This document shows positions 34,190 to 45,376 of a DNA stretch of 64,000 nt, piece after piece; position 1 is the first letter of the stretch; every line of letters starts with the position of its first letter. The position numbers were made by a program, and so were the translations under genes. The notes below the pieces were generated by a model. That model did not search any database, had not been told where the DNA came from, and was given only the letters and a program-made list of their open reading frames with translations. Source of the stretch: Castor canadensis (taxonomy: Eukaryota; Chordata; Mammalia; Rodentia; Castoridae); the NCBI RefSeq assembly GCF_047511655.1, contig NC_133405.1:90555046-90619045 (forward strand). Direction: 5' to 3'.

Positions 34190-36120
34190 AGTGAGATTTT
34201 TTTTTTTAATCGTTGTAACTGGGGGTACATTGTGACATTTACAAAAGTGCATATAATATATCATACTTGAATTCATCCCCTCCATCATTCTCCTTTATCC
34301 TCCCTCCCCCATTCCTGGAATAGTTTCAACAGGTCTCATTGTTCCATTTACATGCATGTGTACATAATATTTCCACCACATCCACCCTCCTTCACCCTTT
34401 CCTTATATCTTCCCTCTGCCCACTGGCACCTAACCCCAACCAAGACATGTTTTGCCTTCCTGTTCTCTGTTTTGTTTAAAAAAATGATATTTTGTTTAAG
34501 ATAGCTATACAGGGTGTTTCATTGTGACATTTCCTTGTATATATGTATTATAACCCGAATTGGTTCATCCCCCATATTTTCCCCTTTCTACTTTACTCCC
34601 CTTCTTATGGTGATTTCAATGGGATTAAAAATTCTATATTCATTCTTGTATAGGAAGTACATCAACCATATTCCCCTTATTAACTTCCTTCTTTTACCCT
34701 CCCTCTCTCGTATGTGACCACCTCTTAGAGTTTTTCATAATACTGTTTTTCATAATACTGCTTGTATTTGTATTGAGTCTATATTCCACAGAAGAGAGAA
34801 AGCAGGCAGCCTTTGGCTTTCTGAACCTGGCTAACTTCACTTAAGATGATGCTTTACAGTTCCATCCATTTACCTTCAAATAACAAAATTTCATTCTTCC
34901 TTATGGCTGAATAAAATTCCAATGTATATAAATACCATGTTTTCTTAATCCATTCATCAGTTGTGGGGCATCTTGCCTGTTTGCATAGCTTAGGTATTGT
35001 GAATAATGCTGCAACAAACATGGGTGTGCAGGTGCCTTTATTGTAACCTGACTTACATTCCTTTGGGTGTATCCCTAGGCTAGCTCATATGGCAGTTTTA
35101 TTTTTAGTTCTTTGACGAGCCTCCATACTGTTTTCCATAGTGGTTTGCTAATTTGCATTCAGACCAGCAGTGTATGAGGGTTCCGTTTTCTCCACATCCT
35201 TGCCAACGTTTGTGATTGTTTGTGTTCTTAATGGTAGCCATTCTAACAGGAGTGAGGTGGAATCTTAACATGGATTTAATTTGCATTTCCTTTATGGCCA
35301 GGGATGTTGAGCATTCCTTCATATGTTTTTTAGCCATTTGGACGTCGTCTTCCTTTAAGAGAGTTCTGTTCGGTTCTTTTGCCCATTTCTTCATTGGATC
35401 ATTGAATTTTGGGGAGTTTACTTTTTTGAGCTTCCTGTATATTCTGGTTTTCAAACTCTTGTCAGATGTACAGCTGCCAATGATGTTTCCCTCACTCTGT
35501 GGGCAGCCTCTTCAATTTAGAGACCGTTTCTTTTGTTGGGCAGAACCTTTTTAATTTCTCATAGACCGATTTCTCAGTCCGTTCCCTTCGTTGCTGAGCC
35601 ATTTAAATTCTATTGAGGAAGTCATTGCCTATGCCTATTAATTCTAGTGTATTCCCTGCTCTTTCCTGCACTACCTTTAAAGATTCAGGTCTTATATTAA
35701 GGTCCTTAATCCACTTTGAACTGATAATGGTACAGGGTGAAACCTGTGGATCTAGTTTCAGTTTTATGGAGACAGATATCCAGTTTTCCCAGCAGCATTT
35801 GTTAAAGAGGCTGTCTTTTCTCCATGGTATATTTTTGGCGCCTTTGTAAAAATCAGGTGGGTGTAGCCACGTGGATTCATATCTGGGTCTTCCATTCTGT
35901 TCCACTGGTCTTCATGTCTATTTTTGTGCCAGTACCATGCTGCTTTTATTGCTATGACTCTGTAGTATAGTTTGTAGATGGGTATTGTGGTACCTCCAGA
36001 GTTGCTCTTTTTGCTCAGTATTGCCTTGGCTATTCGTCATCTTTTGTGCCTCCAAATGAGCTGTAGTGTTGATTTTTTCCATCTCTGTGATAAATGCCAT
36101 TGTTATTTTGATGAGAGTTG
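34190..36120 (-). mobile_element. L1 LINE 3' part, antisense
   Basis: The left end is the reversed A-tail (TTTTTTTTTAATCG at about 34199) and 3'UTR of the same subfamily as 1-1460. ORF2 C-terminal frames follow on the minus strand: 35454-35104 (TRIYRKLKKVNSPKFNDPMK) and 35905-35603 ([17 protein letters not shown]). It is truncated at the ORF2 middle and merges into an AT-rich duplication. Confidence 0.85.
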
Positions 36121-36290
36121 TGTTGAGCATGTACATTATAATATAATATAATATAATAAATGGCATTGTTATTTTGATGAGAGTTGTGTTGAGCATGTAC
36201 ATTATAATATAATATAATATATATTATAATGTACATGCTCAACACAATATATATAATATATAATATATATAATATAATATAATATTTCTA
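36092..36290. repeat. 66-bp tandem duplication and AT-rich perfect hairpin
   Basis: A unit starting AAATGCCATTGTTATTTTGA (36092) recurs at 36158, a 66-base period. Inside the second unit an inverted repeat begins: 36184-36210 is perfectly complementary to 36221-36247 (27-base arms, 10-base loop), followed by (ATAT)n to about 36290. The unit is L1 ORF2 sequence plus a TA-rich run, so this is local rearrangement at the end of an L1. Confidence 0.9.
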
Positions 36291-38455
36291 GGATCTGTTA
36301 TTTTTCATTTCTCTAATTGTCTTTATGTCAATCTCACATTGTCTTTATTACTATAATTTCATAGCAAGTCCTGAAGTAGATTAATGTAATTGGTCTTTTA
36401 AAAGAATATTTTGACTCTAGATCTTTTGCTTCTCTTTGTAAATTTCAGAAGCACTTTGTCAATTTCTTTAAAAAGGTCACTGCAATTTTGATAGAAGTCA
36501 CAATTATTGGACTAGGGATAAGTGTCACAAAAATATTGAGCCTTTCAATCCAAGAATGTGGCACCACTGCATTTATTAGGTCTTTTAAATTTTCTCTTAG
36601 TGACATTTTATAGTTGGGCTGTAGAAATTTCATACACATACTGGATTTATTATTCACCATATGATTTTTATGCTATTATAAATGAGATTTCAAAAATTTC
36701 CCCAAGTGTTAGTTATTCATATACAGAAACATGGTTGTTACATTTATTGACCCTTTACTCTTCAACTTTGTTAAACTTGCTTGCTATTTGGAACAATTTG
36801 TTGTAGACTGAACATGATTTGTCTGAACAAAATCATTTATTCTCTCACTAATCATAATTTTACTTATTTTCCAATCTTTTGATTTTTATTTTACTTTTTC
36901 TTGCCTTATTCCTTTGACTAGGATCTTATGGGGTTAAGCATGTAGGCTTTGCCACCGAGTATAATGTTACACATAGGCTTTAATTTTTAATTTTTTTATT
37001 CCTTTGGTTTTTCTGAGACAAGGTTTTTGTTCTGTTGCCTGGGATGGCCTTGAACTTGTCATCCTCCTGCCTCAACCTTCAGAGTACTGGGATTGTGGGA
37101 ATGTTACTACCACACCTGATACACAAAGGTTTTTAATATCTGTCCCTTAAAAGGTTGGGGAAGTTGCTAAAGTTATGTTAAATCATGTATGTAGGTCAAA
37201 TTATTTCAAAAGCTTTTCTGTATCCATTGAGATGGTCATACTATCTTTGTCTTTGTTCTGTTGATGAGATCCATCACACGACTTGATTTGGAAATGTTTA
37301 AGAAACCTCCTATTTTGTCTGGTTGATGCCAGTCATGTAGAATGACTTGGGAACTTTTCAGTTCCATTCAATTTTCTGAAAGAATTTGTGTAGAACTAGC
37401 ATTATTTCCTCCTTAAATATTCAAGAGAATATACGAATGAAGCTAATCTGGGTGGAGTATGACTTATAGGAAGGATTTAATTAATAATTCCCTATGGGAC
37501 AATTTACATATTCTATCTTTTCATGTGTCAGTTTGGTAAATTGCAATTTTCAAGGAATTTTGTTCATTTGATCTATGTTTTCCAAATTGTTACTATGAAG
37601 TTTTTATGGTATCCTTTTGCTTTCTTTTAAAAGACAGATGGTCTATAGTCATTTCCTCTTTTGTATTCCTTATTTTGGTATTTTGAGTCTCATCTCTTTT
37701 GCTTTTATTCTAGCTGGCTAGGGTTATATAAACATTACTATTTTTAGAAGATGATCTTTTGAAATGGCTGACTTTCTCCATTTTTTTCCGTTTTTTTTTT
37801 TGATGATTTCTAGCGTTTGTTTTTTTTTCATTTCTTCCCTTTAGTGACTTTGTACAAAAATTTCTGTTTTTTTTTCTTGAGAGTCTTAAATCATAAGATC
37901 ATTGCTTTGAGACCTACCCCACACCTTTGATTTTAGTTCCCCTTAAAATATTTCATAAATTCCTCATGCTTTCTTCTTGAATCCATTGGTTATTTAGAAG
38001 TACGTTGCTTAATTTCCAAATAGATATTTTTATATATTTTTATTATAGGTAGGTCATTTAATAATGATCTGATAAGTGAATATAATCAGAACAATTTCAG
38101 TCCTCTAACATTTATTGAGGCATGTCTTATGGTCCACAATATGTATGTACTCACAAAGAATATGTTTTCTGAAGGTGTCAGATATTATGCTCTATAACCC
38201 CTTATCAGATATATGGATTACAAATATTTCCTCCCATTACATAGGTTGTCTTTTCACTGTCAGTTGTATCCTTTGCTATGTAGAAACTTTTTCGTTAGAT
38301 GTAGCTGGACTTGCCTATTTTGGGGTTTGTAGCCTCAAACAATGCTCAAAACAGGAAAGGCCTTCTGGGGAGACTCCACATTGAGTTAATCCCTGTTCAT
38401 AGTTTTTCTTCTCTATCTTGAGAACTGACACCTTTCTTCTTCTGCAAAGGAGAAA
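36291..38455 (-). mobile_element. Old L1 LINE ORF2, antisense
   Basis: Diverged minus-strand ORF2 sequence in the order post-RT, RT and linker, without long frames. For example 36470-36660 corresponds to the post-RT ERLNIFVTLIP region. A B1-like SINE lies at about 36985-37130. The last 300 bases (38160-38455) may belong to a separate antisense L1 end. Confidence 0.6.
36985..37130 (-). mobile_element. B1-like SINE, antisense
   Basis: T-rich start (TTTTTTATTCCTTTGG), then GAGACAAGG, CCTGGGATGGCCTTGAACTT, ATCCTCCTGCCTCAACC and ATTGTGGGAATG, reading as a reversed 7SL-derived SINE. Confidence 0.7.
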
Positions 38456-38459
38456 GAGC

Positions 38460-39600
38460 CCTCCATTAATTTACTTCACTGCAACAATTTCTTTTCTACT
38501 TAACAATGAAGTCTGTCCACGTATTCTCATATCTCTTATAGATTCCACAAAATAATGGTTTCTATTATGGCATTTTCCTACATGCATACAAAATATTTTG
38601 ATGATATTCAACTGCCCATTACCCTCTCTTGTCCTACCCCGCTCCTGTTGGTCTCCACCCCCTCCTCCCACCCACCCACCCACCCACCCCCCCCCCCCCA
38701 CACACACACATTCCTGCTGTAAGGTTTCTGTCTTGTTTGTTTTTCAACTCTAGCTTCCACATCTGAGAGAAAGCATGAGATATTTGTCTTTCTGAGTCTG
38801 GCTTATTTCTAATAACATCTAAGGATGTTATTTGGCTGTGATCTCCAGTTCCATCCATTTTCCTGTAAATGGCATAGTTTCATTCTTCTTTATGGCTGAA
38901 TTATTATTTTTATATATATACCATGATTATCCATTTATCTGTTGATGGGCACACAGGCTGATAATAACTTGGCTACTGTGAAGAGTGTTGCAATAAACAT
39001 GGGTGTGCACGTATCTCTATTGTATGCTGACTTTGACTCCTTTGGGTATAAACCCAGGAATAGCAGGTTCCATGCAGTAGCTCCATTTTTATTTTTTTGA
39101 GGAACTTCCATGCTGATTTCCATAGCGGTTGCACTATGTTACATTCCCACCAACAGGGCACAGCGTTCCTTTCTCACCGCATCCTAGCCAGTATTTGTTG
39201 TTGTTTGTTTGCTTGATGATAGCCATTCTGACTGGGGTGAGACAGAATCTCAATGGCATTTATATTTGCATTTTCTAAGGATGTTGAACATTTCTTCAGG
39301 AATTTATTGGCTATTTGTACTTCTTCTTTTGAGAACTGTCTGTACATTTCATCTCCTCATTAATTGATTGGATTATTTGTTCTTCCAGTGTTTAATTTTC
39401 TGAGTACTTTATATATTCTGGATATGAATCCCTCATCAGATAAATAGCTAGCAAGGATTCTTTTTCCCATTCTGTAGGCTATCTCTACATTCTGGTAATT
39501 GTTTCCTTTGCCCCCCAGAAGCTTTTAAATTTGGTGCAATTCCAGTTGTCAGTTCTTCTTCTTATTTCCTGAGCTATTGCAGTCCTATTTAGAAAGTCGC
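38460..39600 (-). mobile_element. L1 LINE 3' part, antisense (distinct subfamily)
   Basis: The reversed 3'UTR (38470-38760, including a polypyrimidine stretch at 38640-38708) is followed by minus-strand ORF2 C-terminal wording: 39161-38973 (CWWECNIVQPLWKSAWKFLK), and 39300-39560. Frame breaks throughout. The right edge near 39600 is approximate. Confidence 0.7.
38661..38710. repeat. (CCCA)n, poly-C and (CA)n run
   Basis: CCCACCCACCCA-type repeat passing into a run of C and then a short CA repeat. The Gly-rich minus-strand frames here are artefacts. Confidence 0.9.
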
Positions 39601-39639
39601 ACATCTCTACATCTAACAGATGAAGACATACAGACACTC

Positions 39640-39790
39640 CCACACAAATTCCCCCTCAGACTCTGGGAACACACATGTGTACAGAGCACTTCCTACTAGT
39701 TTTGTTCCACATTATAATTACCCATGCTCACTTTCCCTGATCATTGAGGTCTCTTACTGACACACATTCTACAGTCATAGGAGTGGTGTT
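39640..39790. repeat. Unnamed interspersed repeat, copy 2
   Basis: Matches 28530-28700 in the same orientation, with core CCTACTAGTTTTGTTCCACA and similar flanks for about 120 bases. The two copies differ by scattered substitutions, so they are old and independent or an old segmental copy. Confidence 0.6.
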
Positions 39791-42600
39791 TTGAGCAATT
39801 TAAGGAACAGAGCAGTCAAAGTAAGCATTGCCTTCATGCATTACCATTCCTCTCTGGCTCTTCTTCAAGGGAAACATCCTAGAAACCCAGGCAGAGATCA
39901 GTGGCCTCTTGGATCTGGAATACCCTCAGAGGATATGAAGCACAGAGGAGTCATTGGCAGGCAGATACACAAGAGCACATTCAAGGCAAATGCCCATTAC
40001 GAACACAGAGTTGATGCCTCACAAAGACCCTGGAGGTCAGGACGGTGGCAAATATTTATGTGGCTCCCTCCAGTGTCAGGCATAGCTATGAGTTGCTCAA
40101 CTAGAGGGAAGATGTAAGTTTTGGATTAAGGAAATCTAGGACATCAGAGATGGTGAGCAGCTGAGTATCAGGAAATGAGAACATGTCCAGAGAAGTGAAA
40201 TTCCAGAGGTACACTGGAATAACGAGAGTGAAGGGAGTGGGTGTTGGTGACCTATGCCCAGCAATTGTCTTTTGTGACAAATTCATGCTTTGGGACCTCA
40301 TGTTCTACCTGACATCATGATGTGTGGTCCAGCCTCCTCCAAAATGAGGATCAAAGAAAAAAGGAGGTAATTGTCTACTCAGGAAAAAGGGGACAGGGAG
40401 GAGGCCCTGAATCAGTTGGTCTGTTTTCCAGAAGCAGGAGACAAGCAGGAATCTCCCGCCCCTTGTCTCCCCAAAACCTAAGAGAACAGGGGTGGGAGGG
40501 AAGTTGGAGCCTTGCAAATTGGTCCCAGCACCTTGGCAGAGGTCTTTCAGGCCACAGAGGAGAAAAGAGGGTGGTTTTTCCCATGTGACTCCTCTGGTGA
40601 AGATTTTAGAACTTCTCTGGTGGCAAAATTTCTGAAATTGTACTGGAGCTCTGTTTTGTGCCATAAAATTGTGGTTACTTGGAAAGCCCTGCAATGTGAC
40701 AGAGGCTAGAGGTTGGAGAACAGGGGAAGTGACTTTTGGCATAGCAAGAAAGAAGCCTGGATGCCATGGGCATGGTTTGGAGGTTAAAAAAAAAAAAACA
40801 TGTTGATAAGAAGGTGGTTAGGAGACAAGGAGGCCTCAGTCTCCACACCATGGTGGTATAATGTGGGGATGTAAAAATTCACTTTAGATCCCTTTACTTT
40901 TCTGTCCTCCTCTACCAAACAATGAGGGGAGTTTGGGGAACAATTAAATCGAATGTCCCTTTTTAATCCCCGAGTAGGGGTTTGTGTACCTCAGAGGGGC
41001 ACAGAGCACATGCGTTTCTCTGTGCTTCCCTTTGTCTCATCCTTAGCCCATAGACCATTTTCCCCAGTTGCTATGGGAACTAAAGCTGAATGTCTGGTGC
41101 ATTCATTGGGCTGTGAGAGAAAAGCAGATCTGGTCCTCGAAATGCAGGCCTTTTGGAGAGAAATGTTAGCAATGTACTCCCATGGAAAGAATTTGTGATT
41201 TCCACAGATACACTGATCCCTGAGGCTATTATTACACACACACACACACACACACAAACACCACCCTTGTGTACAGCATCTTTACCTTGAATAGCTGTCT
41301 ATAGGGCATACCACTGGTTGGCCCATAGGATGCATGTGGGTGAAGCTGTGCTATGACAATAGACTTAAAATATTGGAAGGTAGAAAGTGGGGGGATGAGT
41401 GGTATTTGATTAGCTGATGCAAGAATGTTGGATCTTCAGCCAGAAGTCAGGAAAGCCCCAAAAGCAAGAGTCTTGAATGTCCCTTCCCAGGTGTGGTTGG
41501 CATGAACACCAACCAGCATGTTGGGGTGGAGTAAAAATTGCAAATACAGTTGAATTGCATTTAGACATTCAGATCCTTTGTGCACTCCATGTAACTTGGA
41601 AAACTGCTCTTGCTCAACTCTGGGAGTGTGAGAACAAGCTTATCCTTTGCAGGGGATGAACCAGCAGATTTACTGACATGGAGCCTCAGGCTCAGTTGAA
41701 GGAATACTCCTGTAGCTACACTCCACACAAGGATTTCAAATAATGTCTGCAGAGTTCTTCAATCCATAGCCTTATCAGAAACTTGGTGTTCAGGTTGCTG
41801 GCATCTTGCCTGTTCTCACAGATGCAGGATATTCTTTCTTGGGTAATCTAACCTTCTAAAGAAAGGCCACTTTGTGATATGGGCAGGTAAAGCTTCCCAA
41901 GTTGTCTTTATTGGCCAGTTTAAAGTATTTTGTAGTAACCATGTGACTTTTTTGTAGAGCCATGGGCTATGCAGGAGGATATTTCCAAATTAGAGAAAAG
42001 TTTGTTTGTTTGTTTGTTTTTTGTCATATACCAATATGGCAAAGGAGCCCTTGAGAACAAGCCACAAATCCTGACTTAGGTGATTTTCTTCTTTAAACCA
42101 TGAATCTCAGATGCTTCAAAGTGAAAAATAAAGACTGTTAATAACAAAAACTAAACAAATAAATAAAGCATATGGACCATTTCCTAATTATCTTTGTTAC
42201 TAATTTTTACATTCATGGCTTTGCGGTCAGACCATATACAAACTGCAGGAGAACCAATTCTTTGTGACAGTCCCGGGATTGTATTTATTTACATATCATT
42301 CTGTGAATTTTAATGGAATGCATTACAAAAATGGATTTGCACATTTGCACTTGAATTTACTACGCAGTCAATTATTGTGACATCAGACATATGTCAGTGA
42401 CTTCAATCTGCATTATGAAACCGAGTATTGCAGGCAACCCAAAGGCACACTCGTGCTTTCCTCAGTCACCACCATCAGGCTCCTCAGCAATTTAACTTTG
42501 AACACTTTAATTCTGCTTCTTTGTGAAGCTGATTACAAATAACCAGTATAATCATTGCAGTCCATGTCTTATAAAGTGGTTCTCTTTTGGCAATATCATC
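39791..42600. other. Probable single-copy intergenic DNA
   Basis: Mixed base composition, no recognised transposon over most of its length and no frame with recognisable protein similarity. Contains a poly-A run at 40787-40798, (CA)n at 41234-41256 and (TTTG)n at 42000-42020. Frames up to 145 codons on the minus strand (40742-40305) show no known domain and overlap equally long frames on the other strand, so I do not call a gene. Confidence 0.4.
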
Positions 42601-42639
42601 CTTTATTTGTTAATATTCATTTTTTGTTGTTGTGTGTAG

Positions 42640-43005
42640 CTGTACTTAATTTATGTTAATTACTGAATTGTTATGTTAATTATACTGAATTGTGTTCAGT
42701 TGTATGAACACAATTTATTAGGTAATTTATTGCAGCAGTTTCCAGTAATGGAGTATGACTGTTGCTATGGTGGTGAACATTCACATACATGTGTTTTGGT
42801 TAAGACATGTGCACATTGAAGACTGTAGTCCCTGGATCACTTTTATTACTTTTTCTTCCCTTCTTATACAGTAAACGGTGACAGTGGATATATTCAAGAC
42901 TTCTTCCTGATCTCAGAGGGATGGTTTTCAACATTTCTCCATTAAGCATGATGTTGGTTCTATAGTCTTTAAAGGTACTCTGATTAGATTAAGATTGCTC
43001 CCTTG
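42640..43005 (-). mobile_element. Old L1 fragments, antisense
   Basis: 42640-42835 resembles a reversed ORF2 C-terminal end and 42850-43000 a reversed RT stretch (TTCCTGATCTCAGAGGGATGG, compare 50750-50770). The two are not contiguous in a standard L1, so a deletion or two elements are involved. Confidence 0.45.
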
Positions 43006-43009
43006 CAAT

Positions 43010-43388
43010 AAATACATTGAGTGGATATACAAACACCCACACTAGGGAGAAGTTCTGCAAACACTGATGAAGCCAATTTCAAGTCCAGCTTCATCAGGAA
43101 GGGGCAAGGCTCCACAAAGCAGACACCCTCTGGATGTCCAGAGTGCAGAGATGGCTTTGGTCAAAGATTTAAGATGCTGAAGGAGGTAGACACTCAGGCC
43201 GAGAAAACTTCTCTACCATTCCACTGTCCACTCTGAAACTCTGGCCCACAAATCATTGGATCCCTGCAGCTGGACCCAGGATGCTTGCTCTTCCTGCTTT
43301 AGATCTTCCCTAGTGTGTACTGGTAACTTATAAAGGTAAATAAAGGATTTCAGGGTCAAAAAAAAAGAAAAAAGAAAAAGAAGAAACA
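43010..43388 (+). pseudogene. Possible processed pseudogene of a C2H2 zinc-finger mRNA
   Basis: A non-L1 block ends with AATAAA (43339-43344) and, 14 bases later, an A-rich tail (43358-43388), the layout of a retrocopied mRNA 3' end. The 71-codon frame at 43021-43236 contains CPECRDGFGQRFKMLKEVDT, spaced like a C2H2 finger whose two histidines are replaced, followed by a stop and about 120 bases of 3'UTR. No target-site duplication was identified. The parent gene is not known to me. Confidence 0.4.
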
Positions 43389-43640
43389 TAGTTCCCTTAT
43401 AAATCTAGTTGCCTGAGAGGTTTGACCAAAAGTGATTGTTGATTTTTTTTTAACAACCAATACTCTCCCTGCTTCTTATAGGGAATATTTTAATTCTTTC
43501 TCCTTTAATACATTACTTCTGTGATATTCATTGATTTCTCAGTGATTGAATCCTTTCATTTGTAGAGTTTTCTTGACTTGCTTGTGACATATTTTCCTTT
43601 AAAAACATATAACAGGCTTTGCTTTAGCAATACTTTATTC
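43389..43640. other. Unassigned A/T-rich stretch before the young L1
   Basis: Possibly part of the old antisense L1 that continues at 49535, but the match is not clear. No coding potential. Confidence 0.3.
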
Positions 43641-44126
43641 AAGACCCTTCTGGGGAGATTCCAAGATGGCAGCCAGAGGGAGGAAGCAGAAAGCGTGTCT
43701 CCTAAAGTGAAATCTTGGAGAGATGCTGGAGACACACCTTGCAGGCAAGGCCACCGAGAAGAGGCAAAACTTTGACCCCTCCACAACTCCAGCCTGCGCA
43801 GAGCATCTCCACTTCACGCTGAACGGAGAAATCAGGAGGGCCCCGGGGCCACTGCCAGATGCCAGCACCCAGACGGCTTGGGAAGACACAGACAAGCTTA
43901 TGGTTGATTAGTACACTGTCTGTCCCTGTTTTTATCTTTGAAACTATTTTGTTTGTTTCTTTGTTCTGTTATTTTTCTACTTCTTTATTTGTTTTTCCCT
44001 TTTCCTTTAACTTCTTTGCTTTCCATCTTCTCCCACCCTTCCATTCTAAATATCACTAGTGCTATTATTACAAGCCAGAAAATACCTACCGCACACAGTA
44101 CAGGGACAATAACAACACCAAGGGCA

Positions 44127-45326
44127 ATGATGGGAAGACAGAAAAAACAGGGAAACCAGTTTCCCCACAGCAAAAAAATTAGTACAGGAACCAGAGGGAA
44201 ATGAAGAAAACAGACACTCGGATCCAGACACCAACAAAATGAAGATAAACTATGCCAAAGAACCCAACGAAGCTCACAAGAATAATCTAAAAGAAGAAAT
44301 ACTACAGGTACTCAATGAGAATTTTATAGAGATGATACTGGATAGGGTCAACCAAAATGTACAGGAGACACTCAAGAAATTCCAAGACAACAAAAATAGA
44401 GAATTTGAAAAAGCAAAAGAAGAAATAAAGGAAACCATAGAAGCACTGTATAAACACCAAAGTGAAACAGAGAATATGATTAATAAAGAGATAAATGAAC
44501 TCAGGACAAAAATAGACAACCTTAAAGAGGAAACGACCAAGGATATGGAAAACCTCAGAAAAAAGAACGAAACAGAATTGCAAAACAAAACGGAAGGCCA
44601 ATCCAGCAGAATAGAACAAACAGAAGACAGAATCTCACAACTCGAAGGTGAAATGGTAAAGGAAAAACCAAAGAACTATTAGTTAAACAACTCAAGACCT
44701 GTGAAAAGAAAATGCAAGAACTCGCCGACTCCATCAAAAGACCAAACCTGAGAATCATGGGCATCAAAGAAGGAGAAGAGGTGCAAGCAAAGGGAATGTG
44801 TAATATATTCAACAAAATAATAACAGAAAATTTCCCAAATCTAGAGAAAGTTACTCCCATACAGATGCAAGAGGCCTCCAGAACACCAAACAGACCAGAT
44901 CAAAATAGAACTACCCCATGACATATCATCATTAAAGCAACAAGTTCAGAAACTAGGGAAAGAATATTGAAGGCTGTAAGAGAGAAAAAACAAATAACAT
45001 ACAAAGGTAAATCCATCAAAATCACAGCAGACTTCTCAACAGAAACATTAAAAGCAAGAAGAGCATGGGGCGAGATCTTCCGGGCACTGAATGAAAATAA
45101 CTTCAACCCCAGGATACTCTACCCAGCAAAACTATCATTCAAAATAGATGGAGCAATAATAGTCTTCCATGATAAGCAGAAACTAAAACAATATGTGACC
45201 ACAAAGCCACCACTACAAAAGATTCTTCAAGGGATTGTGCACACAGAAAGTGAAACCCAACATAATCATGAAAGGACAGGCAGTACCAAACTACAGGAAA
45301 AGAAAAAGCAGGAAAGTAGAGAGTAA
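44127..45326 (+). pseudogene. L1 ORF1, single-frameshift type copy
   Basis: Starts at ATGATGGGAAGACAG. The A-run after CCACAGC has seven A here against six in the 7.6-kb copy, a one-base insertion that shifts the N-terminal frame. A long coiled-coil frame follows (44239-44682, NLKEEILQVLNENFIEMI), and then further frame changes. The C-terminal part is at 44712-45326 (RIMGIKEGEEVQAKGMCN; AVREKKQITYKGKSIKIT) and ends at the stop at 45324-45326. Confidence 0.85.
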
Positions 45327-45376
45327 CCTCAACTTAGGTATACACAATCAAACCTTCAAACAACTAAGACAACTAA

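Noticed and set aside
40305-40742. 145-codon minus-strand frame as a gene
   Set aside because: No recognisable domain, overlapped by plus-strand frames of 65-88 codons, and no splice or promoter context.
43031-43060. Zinc-finger linker-like wording (CACACTAGGGAGAAGTTC)
   Set aside because: It is in a different frame from the finger-like segment at 43120-43200 and is followed by stops, so it was not used as support for the retrocopy call.
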